14,993 nt of DNA, taken from NCBI GenBank assembly GCA_905235755.1, contig CAJONA010000013.1:1-14993 (forward strand), given 5' to 3'. Within the stretch, counting starts at the first letter, position 1. Each line of letters opens with the position of its first letter. The notes below the pieces were generated by a model. It was not told the origin of the DNA, ran no database searches, and worked only from the letters and a program-made list of their open reading frames with translations. The DNA is from an uncultured Clostridia bacterium. Lineage in GTDB: Bacteria > Bacillota > Clostridia > Oscillospirales > CAG-272. This document shows, one piece after another, positions 6,892 through 14,602 of the stretch. Made by a program: the position numbers and the translations under genes.

Positions 6892-7371
6892 ATGAGAGCA
6901 ATTGGCAAACCTATCGACGAAAAAGACGTTGAAATAATCTCGTGCTTAAAGAAAAACGCGCGGCTCAGCGCGTCGGACATAAGCAAAACGGTCGGGCTGT
7001 CGGTGTCGACTGTCACTGACAGGATAAAAAAGCTCGAACGGGACGGCATAATAAAGCAGTACACGGTCGTGCTCGACAAAGAAAAGATCGGGCTTGACGT
7101 CACGGCGTTCGTTGAGGTCAGCACGAGCGACAACAGTTACGTCGGCGTGCGCGCGAGCATAAGAAACTTCGCGGCACAGCGCCCCGAGATCGTCGAGTGT
7201 CACTCCGTAACGGGAAGCAGCATGTTCATACTGAAAATAAACGCGCCGTCGATGAACGAGCTTGAACGGATCATCGGTGAGATACAGACATGCGACGGCG
7301 AGATCCAGACAAAGACGAGCGTCGTGCTGAACACCATCAAGTTCGAGACGTTCGCCGAATTGAAACAATAA
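6892..7371 (+). CDS. Lrp/AsnC-family transcriptional regulator
   Basis: The 159-residue product has the Lrp layout. A winged helix-turn-helix spans about residues 8-55 (IDEKDVEIISCLKKNARLS, then DISKTVGLSVSTVTDRIKKLE). A RAM-type effector/oligomerisation domain covers about 70-150 (VTAFVEVST... and VTGSSMFILKI). Such proteins bind DNA as dimers to octamers and often sense amino acids. GGAGGAGG lies about 10 nt before the ATG, and a strong terminator follows at once, so it is monocistronic. It is divergent from galK, and two divergent promoters share the gap. Autoregulation is usual in the family, but its target and ligand cannot be read from sequence. Confidence 0.9.
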   Translation: MRAIGKPIDEKDVEIISCLKKNARLSASDISKTVGLSVSTVTDRIKKLERDGIIKQYTVVLDKEKIGLDVTAFVEVSTSDNSYVGVRASIRNFAAQRPEIVECHSVTGSSMFILKINAPSMNELERIIGEIQTCDGEIQTKTSVVLNTIKFETFAELKQ

Positions 7372-7377
7372 AAAAAC

Positions 7378-7409
7378 AAAAAACGCGCGGTCACGGCCGC
7401 GCGTTTTTT
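7378..7409 (+). terminator. Intrinsic terminator of the Lrp-family gene
   Basis: AACGCGCGG-TCACGG-CCGCGCGTT followed by a run of T to 7409, beginning about 7 nt after the stop codon. The A-rich upstream side could extend the stem. Confidence 0.9.
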
Positions 7410-7480
7410 CTACCATATTATTATATATACGCACGCGCGCGAGGCGATATTCGAAAAACGCGGAGAAAAGAAAAATACTT

Positions 7481-7550
7481 ATGTTACAAAAATGTTACAA
7501 AACACCGAAACCTATTGCAAAATGCAGGCGGTTATTGTAATATTACAATA
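7481..7550 (+). promoter_or_regulatory. Promoter region of the SLH protein gene with tandem repeat and palindrome
   Basis: Three elements lie in order. First is a perfect 11-bp tandem repeat, ATGTTACAAAA twice (7481-7491, 7492-7502). Second is a candidate promoter TTGCAA (7515-7520), 17 nt, TAATAT (7538-7543). Third is the 18-bp perfect palindrome TATTGTAATATTACAATA (7533-7550), covering the -10 and likely start site. An alternative promoter, TTGTAA-16-TATATC (7535-7562), overlaps it. The 11-bp phasing near -70 to -48 fits an activator site, and the palindrome fits a repressor operator or leader hairpin. The elements are seen; the roles are inferred. Confidence 0.6.
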
Positions 7551-7600
7551 CGGGATTATATCGGGCGTAACGCGCACCGATTCCACCCAAAAAATTTATC

Positions 7601-7606
7601 AGGAGG
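7601..7606 (+). promoter_or_regulatory. Ribosome binding site of the SLH protein gene
   Basis: A full AGGAGG lies 12 nt before the ATG at 7619. The spacing is on the long side, but it is the only candidate, and the ATG begins a clear signal peptide. Confidence 0.75.
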
Positions 7607-7618
7607 AAGACTTTTATT

Positions 7619-10600
7619 ATGAAGAACTTCAAAAAAATTCTTGCTCTCGTACTGACATTCACATTTGTTATGTCGGTTGCGATAGTAGGCGTTTCCGCTT
7701 CCTACACAGGTAAATGGTACGGCGCTGCTGTAGATTATCTCGACAGCCTCTCCATTTCCGACATAGGTTCGACCGGAGACGAACCGCTCTCAAGAGACGA
7801 ATTTGTTACTTGGGTAGCGAAACTCGAGTCTCACCAGACAATAGAGTCCGCGTGGGAATCGATGGAATACGTTGCTCTCATGACATTCACGGATGTTGAA
7901 GACAGCGACCACAAGGGCGCTATCAGCTACTCCGTAGGCCGTCAGTTTATCGTGGGCAACGGCGACGATACATTCACACCTCACAACACAGTTACATTTG
8001 CAGAGGCGTGCGCAGTTATCGTCAGACTTATGGACTACACTTATCTTGTAGAAGGCACGACATGGGACGAACAAGCACATAACTATACATATGTTGCAAA
8101 CACGTTCTGCGGCGCTATCGACAGTGTATTCCTTGCAGAATCACAGATCTACGACCCTGATTACAAGCTTTCAAAAGGCGAGGGCGCGTACCTTCTGTAC
8201 TCCATCATGAACGGTGCATACTGGACGGGTGCCGACGATAACGCGAAGATCAACCTTACGAGCTTCGGCGTAGACCTCGGCGAATACTTCGCAACAGCAA
8301 GCGCAGCTACAGTTAAGGTTCAGTACCTTGTAGCAAGTGCTCCGTACGTATACACGAACACAACTCAGGTGTTCCGTAGATACGACACATACGCTTCCGG
8401 CGCTGCATACCCCTCCATGTATACAGACAGCAAACTTTATCAGACGACAGGCGCGCTTGACAAAAACTCCTCCAAAAACGTTACTCTTATAAACGTTTTC
8501 ACCGGTGAGGCAATCGAAGCTACACCTGCTGCATTCTCCGCTATAGCTCTCGCAGCTGACGAAACCGCAAACAACGCTTTCGACGTAGTCGAAGTAGGCG
8601 AAGTTATCACACTCTCCTTCAAGAGAGGCGCTTACACGACAGTTGCCGAAAGAGGTCTTCTCAACAGCTCGACAGGCGTTACGCTCGTTAAGAACACAAC
8701 AGACGCTGTTGATACTTATGTAGGCAGAGCGGAAGGCACAACAGGTAGCACGGTATCCGGCTGGAGAGCAGCCGTTAATGCAGCTGCCAACAGCGCAAAA
8801 GCTACACGTCTCACAGAGACGAAAGCTTACTGGAACGGCGACAAACTCGTAGTTGACGGCGTAGAATACACGATAGTCAGCGAATACACAGGCGCAGACA
8901 AAGAGCTCAAAGTTTATGCTCCCGAAGGCGTTATGAGTTCCACAACAAAGAAACTTCTCAGCGTTGTAGGTTACGTTGGCGACACAGTTTACGCGGGCGC
9001 TGAATTCAGCGATTATGAGAAAGATATCCTTCTCGCTCACGGCGACTATGAAGATTACTTCGACGACAACACAGTCACAACATCGTTCACACTTACGTCC
9101 AACATTCCGTCGTTCGTAACATATGAACTCGAAGTTGAAGGCGCATTTGCTACGAACACATCGTTCGGCGTCATCTCCAACTTCATCGTTGACGGTCGCA
9201 TCGATACAACCGCTATCGATACAACAGCTCCTCTCACAGCTGAGCAGGCTAAGGCTGTCATCCTCGAACCCGCACAGGGCGAAAGTGATGTAGTTTTCTC
9301 CGATATCGACAGAGACGGTATATATGATATAGCCGTTGTTAAAGAGTCGTCTCGCGCTATGTACTACGTAGGCGTCAACAACGCTTCGTATGACATCGGC
9401 AACGAGTACATCGGCGGTAACGATACAGATCCGTATCTCAGCGCAAACAAATCAAGAGAAATATATGACGCATTCGGCAACTATCTGCTCTCCGTTACTA
9501 CTCTCAAGGGTAACAACGTAGGCGGTCTCGTAGTTGACCAGATCGTTCAGACACAGAGAGGCCTCGACGCTACAGGCGCTGACAACGACGTATTCGCCGG
9601 CGGTACAGATAACTGGAAGCTTCAGGATAGAGCTACAAACAAAGTTCAGCTCGTACTCTGCGTAAGCAACGAACGTCAGATCAAGGGCGGCAACGTTGAT
9701 AAGACTCTCTACGGTGTTGAAAGTGTTGACCCGTACAAGGTAATCGATGTTGCAACTCTCACAACAGGTTATGTTTCCGCTATAAGCGCAGACACAACAG
9801 ATGTTGACGGTGTAGATTGCTACACATACACGATCGTAAACGCTAACGGAACAACTTCTGAAGTTTATGTTCCCGCAACGATTTCCGATTATGCTGATAT
9901 CGATGTAACGGTTGATGGCGTAACATCCACCGTAACATTCAAAGCAGGCAAAGAACTCCTCAGCGCAGTAGTAGGCACAGATAGCCTCGTTGGACACACT
10001 GTTAAATATGTAACATACGACAACTCCGTTGCATGGTGCATGGTTGACACAGCTAAGTCCGCTTCCGTTAAGGGCTTTGTCGCAGGCGTAAGCACAAATT
10101 CCGTAGACGGCGTTTACAACGTAACAGTTGTTAATTCCGCACTCTCCGCAGCAGCAGATAAAGAGTATACATACGTAGCAGCTACGGCTGAAAATATGTA
10201 TGCACGTCTCCAGTACGGTTACACATCCGCTCTGTTCATCAACTCCTTCGGCATCGACGCTCTCTTCGCTGACGAAGACGAAACAACAGTTAAAGTATGG
10301 CGCTTCACAGAAGCAGGCGAAGCTTATCTCCTTGCTGCCGGTGCTAAACAGGCTACAACAACATACACATTCACCAATGGAGATGACGTTGACGACTTCA
10401 TCGAAGCATACGGTCTCTACATCGCAACCACTAAAATTGATGTAGAAGAAGACCCCGATACAGGCGATCCGATCTATACAGTAACCGTTCAGAGAAACAA
10501 CTTCAACGGTCTGTTTATGCACGGTGTTCCGGGCGACGCTAACCTCTGCGGCTTCTACTATCCCGAAAATGGCGATCTCCCGATCATGAAAGCTACAGGC

Positions 10601-12721
10601 TACATCAACGGCGCATTCGGTTCTCTCTTTGTTGCAGGCACACTCTTTGCTGATGTTGACGGTTACTACTTCATCAAAGACGAATACAGAGATTACTATG
10701 ATGTTACATCTTATATAACAGAGGACACCTTCTCTGCAATGAAAGAATTGGGTGCTACACTCTACGTTCTCGAAGACGGCGACTATGTTGCAGTTGATGA
10801 TCATGATTATTATGATGAAGAAGCTGAATACTATGCAATCTTCTTCGAAGAGGTTGAGTATGATGCACACGATCTGTTCGGTTACATCGACTGGACGAAG
10901 TATGGCGTAGAGCTTACAGGCGAGACAGGCAAATTCCTTGTTGACACAGTAACAGACCTCTATGTAGGTTCCGGTGTCAAGACATACGCAGTTAAGGCTG
11001 ACGCTACAACGATCTGGGCTGCTTCCTCTACAGAAGCTGCTGCAGTTGCGAAGATCTTCTCTGACGGCGCTCTCTACAATCCGGCTAACTTCCCCGCGTC
11101 TAACAGACGAGGTGATCCGGTCAACAAGTTCAAGGCAGAAGACCTCCTCTATGTATCTCTGCTTCTTGACGGCGACGGCAAGTACGTGATCGAAGGCATT
11201 GATTCCGATGCTTACACGACAGTTGATACAGTTAAATCTTACTACTATGGCGATGCTAACGGCATGGTCAACGTTGGTAACGATACAACTAACACATTCC
11301 TTGCTAACCTCACATACAACGGCACATCCTCCAACTATCGTACAAGAATGCGTTTCGCATACTCGTTCCAGTTGAAGAAAGCCGGCGCGGCTACGACATG
11401 GACATACGGTGGCTTTGAAGATCCTGTCCTCGGCACATTTGATGTTGGCTACATAATCGACTACACAGCTACAGGCACAGCTACACCGATCATGGAGACG
11501 CTTGCAAGCGGCCAGGAAGTTGCAGTCGGTGAAACAAACGAATACACAATGACGATCGGTTACAACCCGTACTATGAGAAGAATATAAGCGAAGAAACAG
11601 GTGCTGTTTCTTACACGCTCAAGTACACAACATACGTAACGTATGAGGGTGTTGTAGGCGAATCTCGTTATTCGTTCGATCCTAACAAGGCAACAGTATT
11701 CCAGATCCTTACAGACGGCGCTACGACACCGGTTAAGGATACAGACGGAACATATGCTGCTGACAGCAGATACTATGTAGACGCTCAGAAGAACGTATGG
11801 GCTATCTTCTCTGCAGAATCCGCATACGATCCGAACAACAAGACGACAACATACGATACAACGGACGCAACAGAGGCCCAGACACCGAGCACGACGATCT
11901 CGATAGATCCTTCCGAGCTCAAGACAATAAGCTTCGTTCCTTACGTACAGGGCGAAACAGGCTTCGTTCCGAACCAGTATCATATGATCATCAAGACAGG
12001 TTTCAACACAACGAAGGACGTTGCTATCAACGGTAACACGCAGATAGTCATCGTTACTCCGACAGACGGCGACATAGTTTCCATCACAGTTACTACACCC
12101 GCTAAGCTCTATGCTGCAGAGCAGACATTGTTCGTAACAGCATTCCAGTATCAGGGCACAGCTGCAACTTGCTCGATGATCTCCATCATCGGTGAAACAA
12201 GCGGCGACGTTTCCGAGATAGCAATACCCACGGAAGAACCGCAGGCAGCTCCCGTAGATCCCGTAGATCCCGTAGATCCTGAAGATCCCGTAGATCCTGA
12301 AGATCCCGTAGATCCTGAAGATCCCGAAGATCCCGAAGATCCCGTTGAAGAGGTATCAGGCGTTGTTTATGCAGCAGGCGACGGCACAGCTATCGTAGTT
12401 GCTACAGGTGAAGCAACGACTTACACAGCTCAGACAGCTGGTTACTACACGGCAGACGGCGCAGTCGAATTCCTTGAAGGCGAAATTACTTCCGTAACCG
12501 CAGCAGGCGATGTTGACGGTGCTCTCGCAGGCAAGACAGTTAAATTCGTCTCCGAAGGCGTAGAAACTGATTCTTACTGGGGCGTTGCATTCTCTGATGC
12601 TTACAGAACGCTCGCTATCCAGAAAACACTTCTTGGCAACTATGATGCTACGATCACTTTCAACTACTTTGTTGAAGACGGCGTATACTACGTAGTCGCT
12701 GAATCCATAGAACTCGGCTAA
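7619..12721 (+). CDS. Large secreted SLH-repeat protein, probable S-layer/major surface protein
   Basis: This 1700-residue product begins with a signal peptide: KNFKK, a hydrophobic core, and likely cleavage after VSA27. Three SLH-like repeats follow at about residues 30-70, 90-140 (FTDVEDSDHK to IVGNGDDTFTPHNTVTFAEA) and 150-198. SLH repeats anchor proteins to pyruvylated secondary cell-wall polymer. The long remainder, rich in Thr, Val, Ala, Asp and Tyr, matches no enzyme motif I know and looks like repeated beta-type modules (for example GYVSAIS near 720 and KGFVAGVS near 820). Eleven PVD/PED triplets (residues 1545-1577) form an acidic linker to a last domain of about 120 residues. There is no LPxTG or C-terminal membrane anchor. 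Composition is visibly less GC-rich than the neighbours, with a uniform codon choice, suggesting high expression. S-layer identity is inference. Confidence 0.85.
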   Translation: MKNFKKILALVLTFTFVMSVAIVGVSASYTGKWYGAAVDYLDSLSISDIGSTGDEPLSRDEFVTWVAKLESHQTIESAWESMEYVALMTFTDVEDSDHKGAISYSVGRQFIVGNGDDTFTPHNTVTFAEACAVIVRLMDYTYLVEGTTWDEQAHNYTYVANTFCGAIDSVFLAESQIYDPDYKLSKGEGAYLLYSIMNGAYWTGADDNAKINLTSFGVDLGEYFATASAATVKVQYLVASAPYVYTNTTQVFRRYDTYASGAAYPSMYTDSKLYQTTGALDKNSSKNVTLINVFTGEAIEATPAAFSAIALAADETANNAFDVVEVGEVITLSFKRGAYTTVAERGLLNSSTGVTLVKNTTDAVDTYVGRAEGTTGSTVSGWRAAVNAAANSAKATRLTETKAYWNGDKLVVDGVEYTIVSEYTGADKELKVYAPEGVMSSTTKKLLSVVGYVGDTVYAGAEFSDYEKDILLAHGDYEDYFDDNTVTTSFTLTSNIPSFVTYELEVEGAFATNTSFGVISNFIVDGRIDTTAIDTTAPLTAEQAKAVILEPAQGESDVVFSDIDRDGIYDIAVVKESSRAMYYVGVNNASYDIGNEYIGGNDTDPYLSANKSREIYDAFGNYLLSVTTLKGNNVGGLVVDQIVQTQRGLDATGADNDVFAGGTDNWKLQDRATNKVQLVLCVSNERQIKGGNVDKTLYGVESVDPYKVIDVATLTTGYVSAISADTTDVDGVDCYTYTIVNANGTTSEVYVPATISDYADIDVTVDGVTSTVTFKAGKELLSAVVGTDSLVGHTVKYVTYDNSVAWCMVDTAKSASVKGFVAGVSTNSVDGVYNVTVVNSALSAAADKEYTYVAATAENMYARLQYGYTSALFINSFGIDALFADEDETTVKVWRFTEAGEAYLLAAGAKQATTTYTFTNGDDVDDFIEAYGLYIATTKIDVEEDPDTGDPIYTVTVQRNNFNGLFMHGVPGDANLCGFYYPENGDLPIMKATGYINGAFGSLFVAGTLFADVDGYYFIKDEYRDYYDVTSYITEDTFSAMKELGATLYVLEDGDYVAVDDHDYYDEEAEYYAIFFEEVEYDAHDLFGYIDWTKYGVELTGETGKFLVDTVTDLYVGSGVKTYAVKADATTIWAASSTEAAAVAKIFSDGALYNPANFPASNRRGDPVNKFKAEDLLYVSLLLDGDGKYVIEGIDSDAYTTVDTVKSYYYGDANGMVNVGNDTTNTFLANLTYNGTSSNYRTRMRFAYSFQLKKAGAATTWTYGGFEDPVLGTFDVGYIIDYTATGTATPIMETLASGQEVAVGETNEYTMTIGYNPYYEKNISEETGAVSYTLKYTTYVTYEGVVGESRYSFDPNKATVFQILTDGATTPVKDTDGTYAADSRYYVDAQKNVWAIFSAESAYDPNNKTTTYDTTDATEAQTPSTTISIDPSELKTISFVPYVQGETGFVPNQYHMIIKTGFNTTKDVAINGNTQIVIVTPTDGDIVSITVTTPAKLYAAEQTLFVTAFQYQGTAATCSMISIIGETSGDVSEIAIPTEEPQAAPVDPVDPVDPEDPVDPEDPVDPEDPEDPEDPVEEVSGVVYAAGDGTAIVVATGEATTYTAQTAGYYTADGAVEFLEGEITSVTAAGDVDGALAGKTVKFVSEGVETDSYWGVAFSDAYRTLAIQKTLLGNYDATITFNYFVEDGVYYVVAESIELG
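12251..12349 (+). repeat. Nine-base tandem repeat encoding the PVD/PED linker
   Basis: Eleven in-frame 9-bp units, mainly CCCGTAGAT (Pro-Val-Asp) and CCTGAAGAT or CCCGAAGAT (Pro-Glu-Asp), the last being CCCGTTGAA. Near-identical units make this prone to slippage. Any whole-unit change keeps the frame, so linker length may vary among strains. Confidence 0.9.
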
Positions 12722-12744
12722 TAAAAGTCAATTCTTCCTAAATT

Positions 12745-12774
12745 AAAAAAGGCTCCCTTCGGGGAGCCTTTTTT
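12745..12774 (+). terminator. Strong intrinsic terminator after the SLH protein gene
   Basis: GGCTCCC-TTCG-GGGAGCC with a stable UUCG tetraloop, flanked by AAAAAA and TTTTTT. It starts about 25 nt after the stop codon (TAATAA). Confidence 0.95.
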
Positions 12775-12796
12775 GTGCGGTTTTTTAAAATTTTTC

Positions 12797-12825
12797 TTGA
12801 CAAATCGGCGCATTTGAGATAAACT
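12797..12825 (+). promoter_or_regulatory. Sigma-A promoter of the mgtE unit
   Basis: A perfect TTGACA (12797-12802), 17 nt, then TAAACT (12820-12825). The predicted start near 12832 gives a leader of about 240 nt before the mgtE ATG. Confidence 0.7.
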
Positions 12826-12858
12826 TATTTCATAACATATTGTAAAGAGGTGAACACG

Positions 12859-12948
12859 ATGGATTCCGGAAGTCGAGGTAGCGAGGGGCTGTGTCGAGGT
12901 TTATGTCATGATATGCGCTTTTGGGATCGCGTCGCGCTCCCAAAGTAA
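12859..12948 (+). CDS. Putative 29-aa leader peptide upstream of mgtE
   Basis: AGAGG (12846-12850) lies 8 nt before an ATG that opens 29 codons ending in TAA: MDSGSRGSEG, then LCRGLCHDMR, then FWDRVALPK. It has two cysteines four residues apart, a following His, and no membrane segment. Its last codons form the 12920-12944 stem, and the stop codon comes directly after that stem, so a translating ribosome would melt it. The ribosome binding site and the position after a good promoter support translation. It could be a regulatory leader peptide for mgtE, as mgtL is for mgtA in enterics, though it lacks the Pro/acidic stretch known there. An accidental frame within a structured RNA is the alternative. 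Confidence 0.5.
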   Translation: MDSGSRGSEGLCRGLCHDMRFWDRVALPK

Positions 12949-13057
12949 TTTTCATGCCTTTTATCGCGGCCTGCCCGAACTGAACTTCCCAACGGGGATT
13001 TTTGTAACGGCAGGTCGCTTTTGATTTGCATTATAAAAATCGCCTTTCAAAACCGTG

Positions 13058-13064
13058 AAAGGAG
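13058..13064 (+). promoter_or_regulatory. Ribosome binding site of mgtE, partly sequestered
   Basis: AAAGGAG lies 7 nt before the ATG at 13072 and decides that start over the upstream TTG at 13021. Its GAAAGG part pairs perfectly with CCTTTC at 13043-13048 across an 8-nt loop, so translation initiation may be modulated. Confidence 0.75.
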
Positions 13065-13071
13065 CAAGAAA

Positions 13072-14448
13072 ATGAACGAAAACCAAATTCACGAGCTGCA
13101 TGAAAAAATAGTCGAGCTCATAGAAGCAAAAAATATAGTTGCGCTCAAAGAACTTTTGTCGTCGGTCAACCCGATAGATATCGCCGAGGCGCTCGAAGGA
13201 CTGGACGAGAAGGATATTCTCTTGACGTACCGTCTTTTGTCAAAGGAATCGGCGGCGGAGCTTTTTGCCGCAGCCGACGCGGATTTTCAGGAGATCCTCG
13301 TAAAAGGCTTTTCGGATAAAGAGCTTCGCGCCGTGATGGACGAACTTTATCTCGACGACGCCGCCGACCTCATCGAAGAAATGCCCGCGAACGTCGTCGC
13401 GCGCATACTTAAAAACACCGACGCGGAGACGCGCAAGTCGATAAACGCGCTCCTGCTTTATCCCGAAGACACCGCGGGCAGCATCATGACGCCCGAATAC
13501 GTCAGTCTTTACCCGACGATGACGGTCGACGAGGCGTTCAACAAGATACGCAAAGAGGGCGTCGACAAAGAGACTATTTACACATGTTACGTCACGGACA
13601 ACAGACGCCTCGTTGGCGTCGTGTCTGTCAGGTCTATGCTCATCGCCGACAAAGACGTCAAGATCGGCGATATAATGCACCAAAATATGATAGTCGTTGA
13701 AACGACGGACGACAAGGAATTTGTCGCCGCGCAGTTCCAAAAATACGGCTATCTCGCAATTCCGGTCGTCGACCGTGAAAAAAGGCTCGTCGGTATCGTG
13801 ACCATCGACGACGCTCTCGAAGTTATGGAAGACGAGGCGACCGAGGATATCGAAAAAATGGCGGCTATCTTGCCGTCAGAAAAGCCTTATATGAAGACGG
13901 GCGTCTTTGCGACATGGGCAAAGCGCATACCGTGGCTGCTGCTGCTCATGGTGTCCGCGACGTTTACGTCGAAGATCATCGGCTCGTTCGAGGCGGCGCT
14001 CTATTCGTGCGTCGCGCTGACCGCGTTCATACCTATGATAATGGATACCGGCGGCAACGCGGGCGGTCAGGCGAGCGTTACGATAATCCGTGGACTTTCC
14101 GTCGGCGATATAGAGCTGCGCGACGTTTTTAAAATAATCTGGAAAGAGGTCCGCGTCGCTATCCTGTGCGGACTGACGATAGCGCCTGTGGCATTTTTGA
14201 AGGTGCTGTTTATCGACGGTATGTTCTGGGCAACGGAAGTCAACGGCTTCACCGTCGCGTTCGTCGTGTCGCTCACACTGCTTTTCACAATAATAATATC
14301 AAAACTTATCGGATGTACGCTTCCGCTTTTGGCGAAAAAGATAGGCTTTGATCCTGCCGTTATGGCGAGTCCGTTCATAACGACGATCGTCGACGCACTC
14401 TCGCTTCTGCTTTATTTCGCCGTTGCATCGAGCTTGCTCGGACTTTGA
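13072..14448 (+). CDS. mgtE: Magnesium channel/transporter MgtE
   Basis: MgtE is a homodimeric Mg2+ channel of the cytoplasmic membrane whose cytosolic part senses Mg2+ and closes the pore. The 458-residue product has the full layout: the helical MgtE-N domain (about 20-130), two CBS domains (about 135-255, starting AGSIMTPEYVSL and IGDIMHQNMIVV), the connecting plug helix (ATEDIEKMAAILP), then five membrane helices from about residue 285. The pore signature PMIMDTGGNAGGQASVTIIRGL begins at 321. Near the end, GFDPAVMASPF and TTIVDALSLLLYF carry the conserved Asp441 of the ion site. AAAGGAG sits 7 nt before the chosen ATG; the upstream TTG would add 17 atypical residues. A structured leader precedes it and a 32-aa membrane peptide follows before the shared terminator. 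Confidence 0.96.
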   Translation: MNENQIHELHEKIVELIEAKNIVALKELLSSVNPIDIAEALEGLDEKDILLTYRLLSKESAAELFAAADADFQEILVKGFSDKELRAVMDELYLDDAADLIEEMPANVVARILKNTDAETRKSINALLLYPEDTAGSIMTPEYVSLYPTMTVDEAFNKIRKEGVDKETIYTCYVTDNRRLVGVVSVRSMLIADKDVKIGDIMHQNMIVVETTDDKEFVAAQFQKYGYLAIPVVDREKRLVGIVTIDDALEVMEDEATEDIEKMAAILPSEKPYMKTGVFATWAKRIPWLLLLMVSATFTSKIIGSFEAALYSCVALTAFIPMIMDTGGNAGGQASVTIIRGLSVGDIELRDVFKIIWKEVRVAILCGLTIAPVAFLKVLFIDGMFWATEVNGFTVAFVVSLTLLFTIIISKLIGCTLPLLAKKIGFDPAVMASPFITTIVDALSLLLYFAVASSLLGL

Positions 14449-14503
14449 CGAATGGTGAATAAAAATTTTCTCTTTGCGCAAAATAAGTCAGGCGCCGGAG
14501 AAA

Positions 14504-14602
14504 ATGAATAAAAACATCATAAAACTTTTCGAGCTGACAACGGTCTTTGCGATCTTGACGATCATCGCGGGATTGTCCTTTGTCGTATTGAATTCGATAT
14601 AA
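14504..14602 (+). CDS. 32-aa single-pass membrane peptide downstream of mgtE
   Basis: An ATG at 14504 opens 32 codons to TAA: MNKNIIKLFE, then LTTVFAILTIIAGLSFVVLNSI. Residues 1-10 are polar with three lysines, and about 11-30 form one hydrophobic helix, as in a small inner-membrane peptide with the N-terminus inside. GGAG lies 3 nt before the ATG, which is close. A 19-codon ORF (14452-14511) overlaps its start and could couple translation. It lies 55 nt after the mgtE stop and 5 nt or less before the terminator, so it is co-transcribed with mgtE. The size and setting recall enteric MgtS and MgtR, which act on Mg transporters, but I see no sequence kinship; that role is speculation. Confidence 0.6.
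   Translation: MNKNIIKLFELTTVFAILTIIAGLSFVVLNSI

Larger units (their letters stand above)
12832..13071 (+). ncRNA. Long structured mRNA leader of mgtE, unrecognised class
   Basis: The leader has three visible stems. TTTGGGA (12920-12926) pairs with TCCCAAA (12938-12944), with an inner GCG/CGC. GCGGCCTGCC (12966-12975) pairs with GGCAGGTCGC (13009-13018, one G-U pair) and is followed by TTTTGATTT, terminator-like but with a 33-nt loop that holds a small TCCC/GGGA hairpin. CCTTTC (13043-13048) pairs with GAAAGG (13057-13062), covering most of the mgtE ribosome binding site. It lacks the M-box landmarks I know (GTTAGGTGAGGCTCC, CGCTGCTGCCC). Control of a magnesium channel is the natural guess; the class is unknown. 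Confidence 0.55.

Noticed and set aside
7481..7502. GlnR-type operator in the tandem ATGTTACAAAA repeat
   Set aside because: The GlnR box needs TGTNA-N7-TNACA. Here the spacing between half-sites is 8, so the match fails.
9452..11983. An 843-codon open frame on the minus strand opposite the SLH protein gene
   Set aside because: It is a shadow of the strongly biased codon use of the plus-strand gene. The translation is extremely Cys/Val/Ile-rich without domains, has no proper ribosome binding site, and the plus strand has a signal peptide and SLH repeats.
12832..13071. M-box (ykoK) magnesium riboswitch before mgtE
   Set aside because: Expected by context, but the landmark segments I know (GTTAGGTGAGGCTCC, CGCTGCTGCCC) are absent. 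A covariance search is needed to be certain.
14452..14511. A 19-codon ORF between mgtE and the 32-aa ORF
   Set aside because: No ribosome binding site and no recognisable feature. It could at most couple translation to the overlapping 32-aa ORF.
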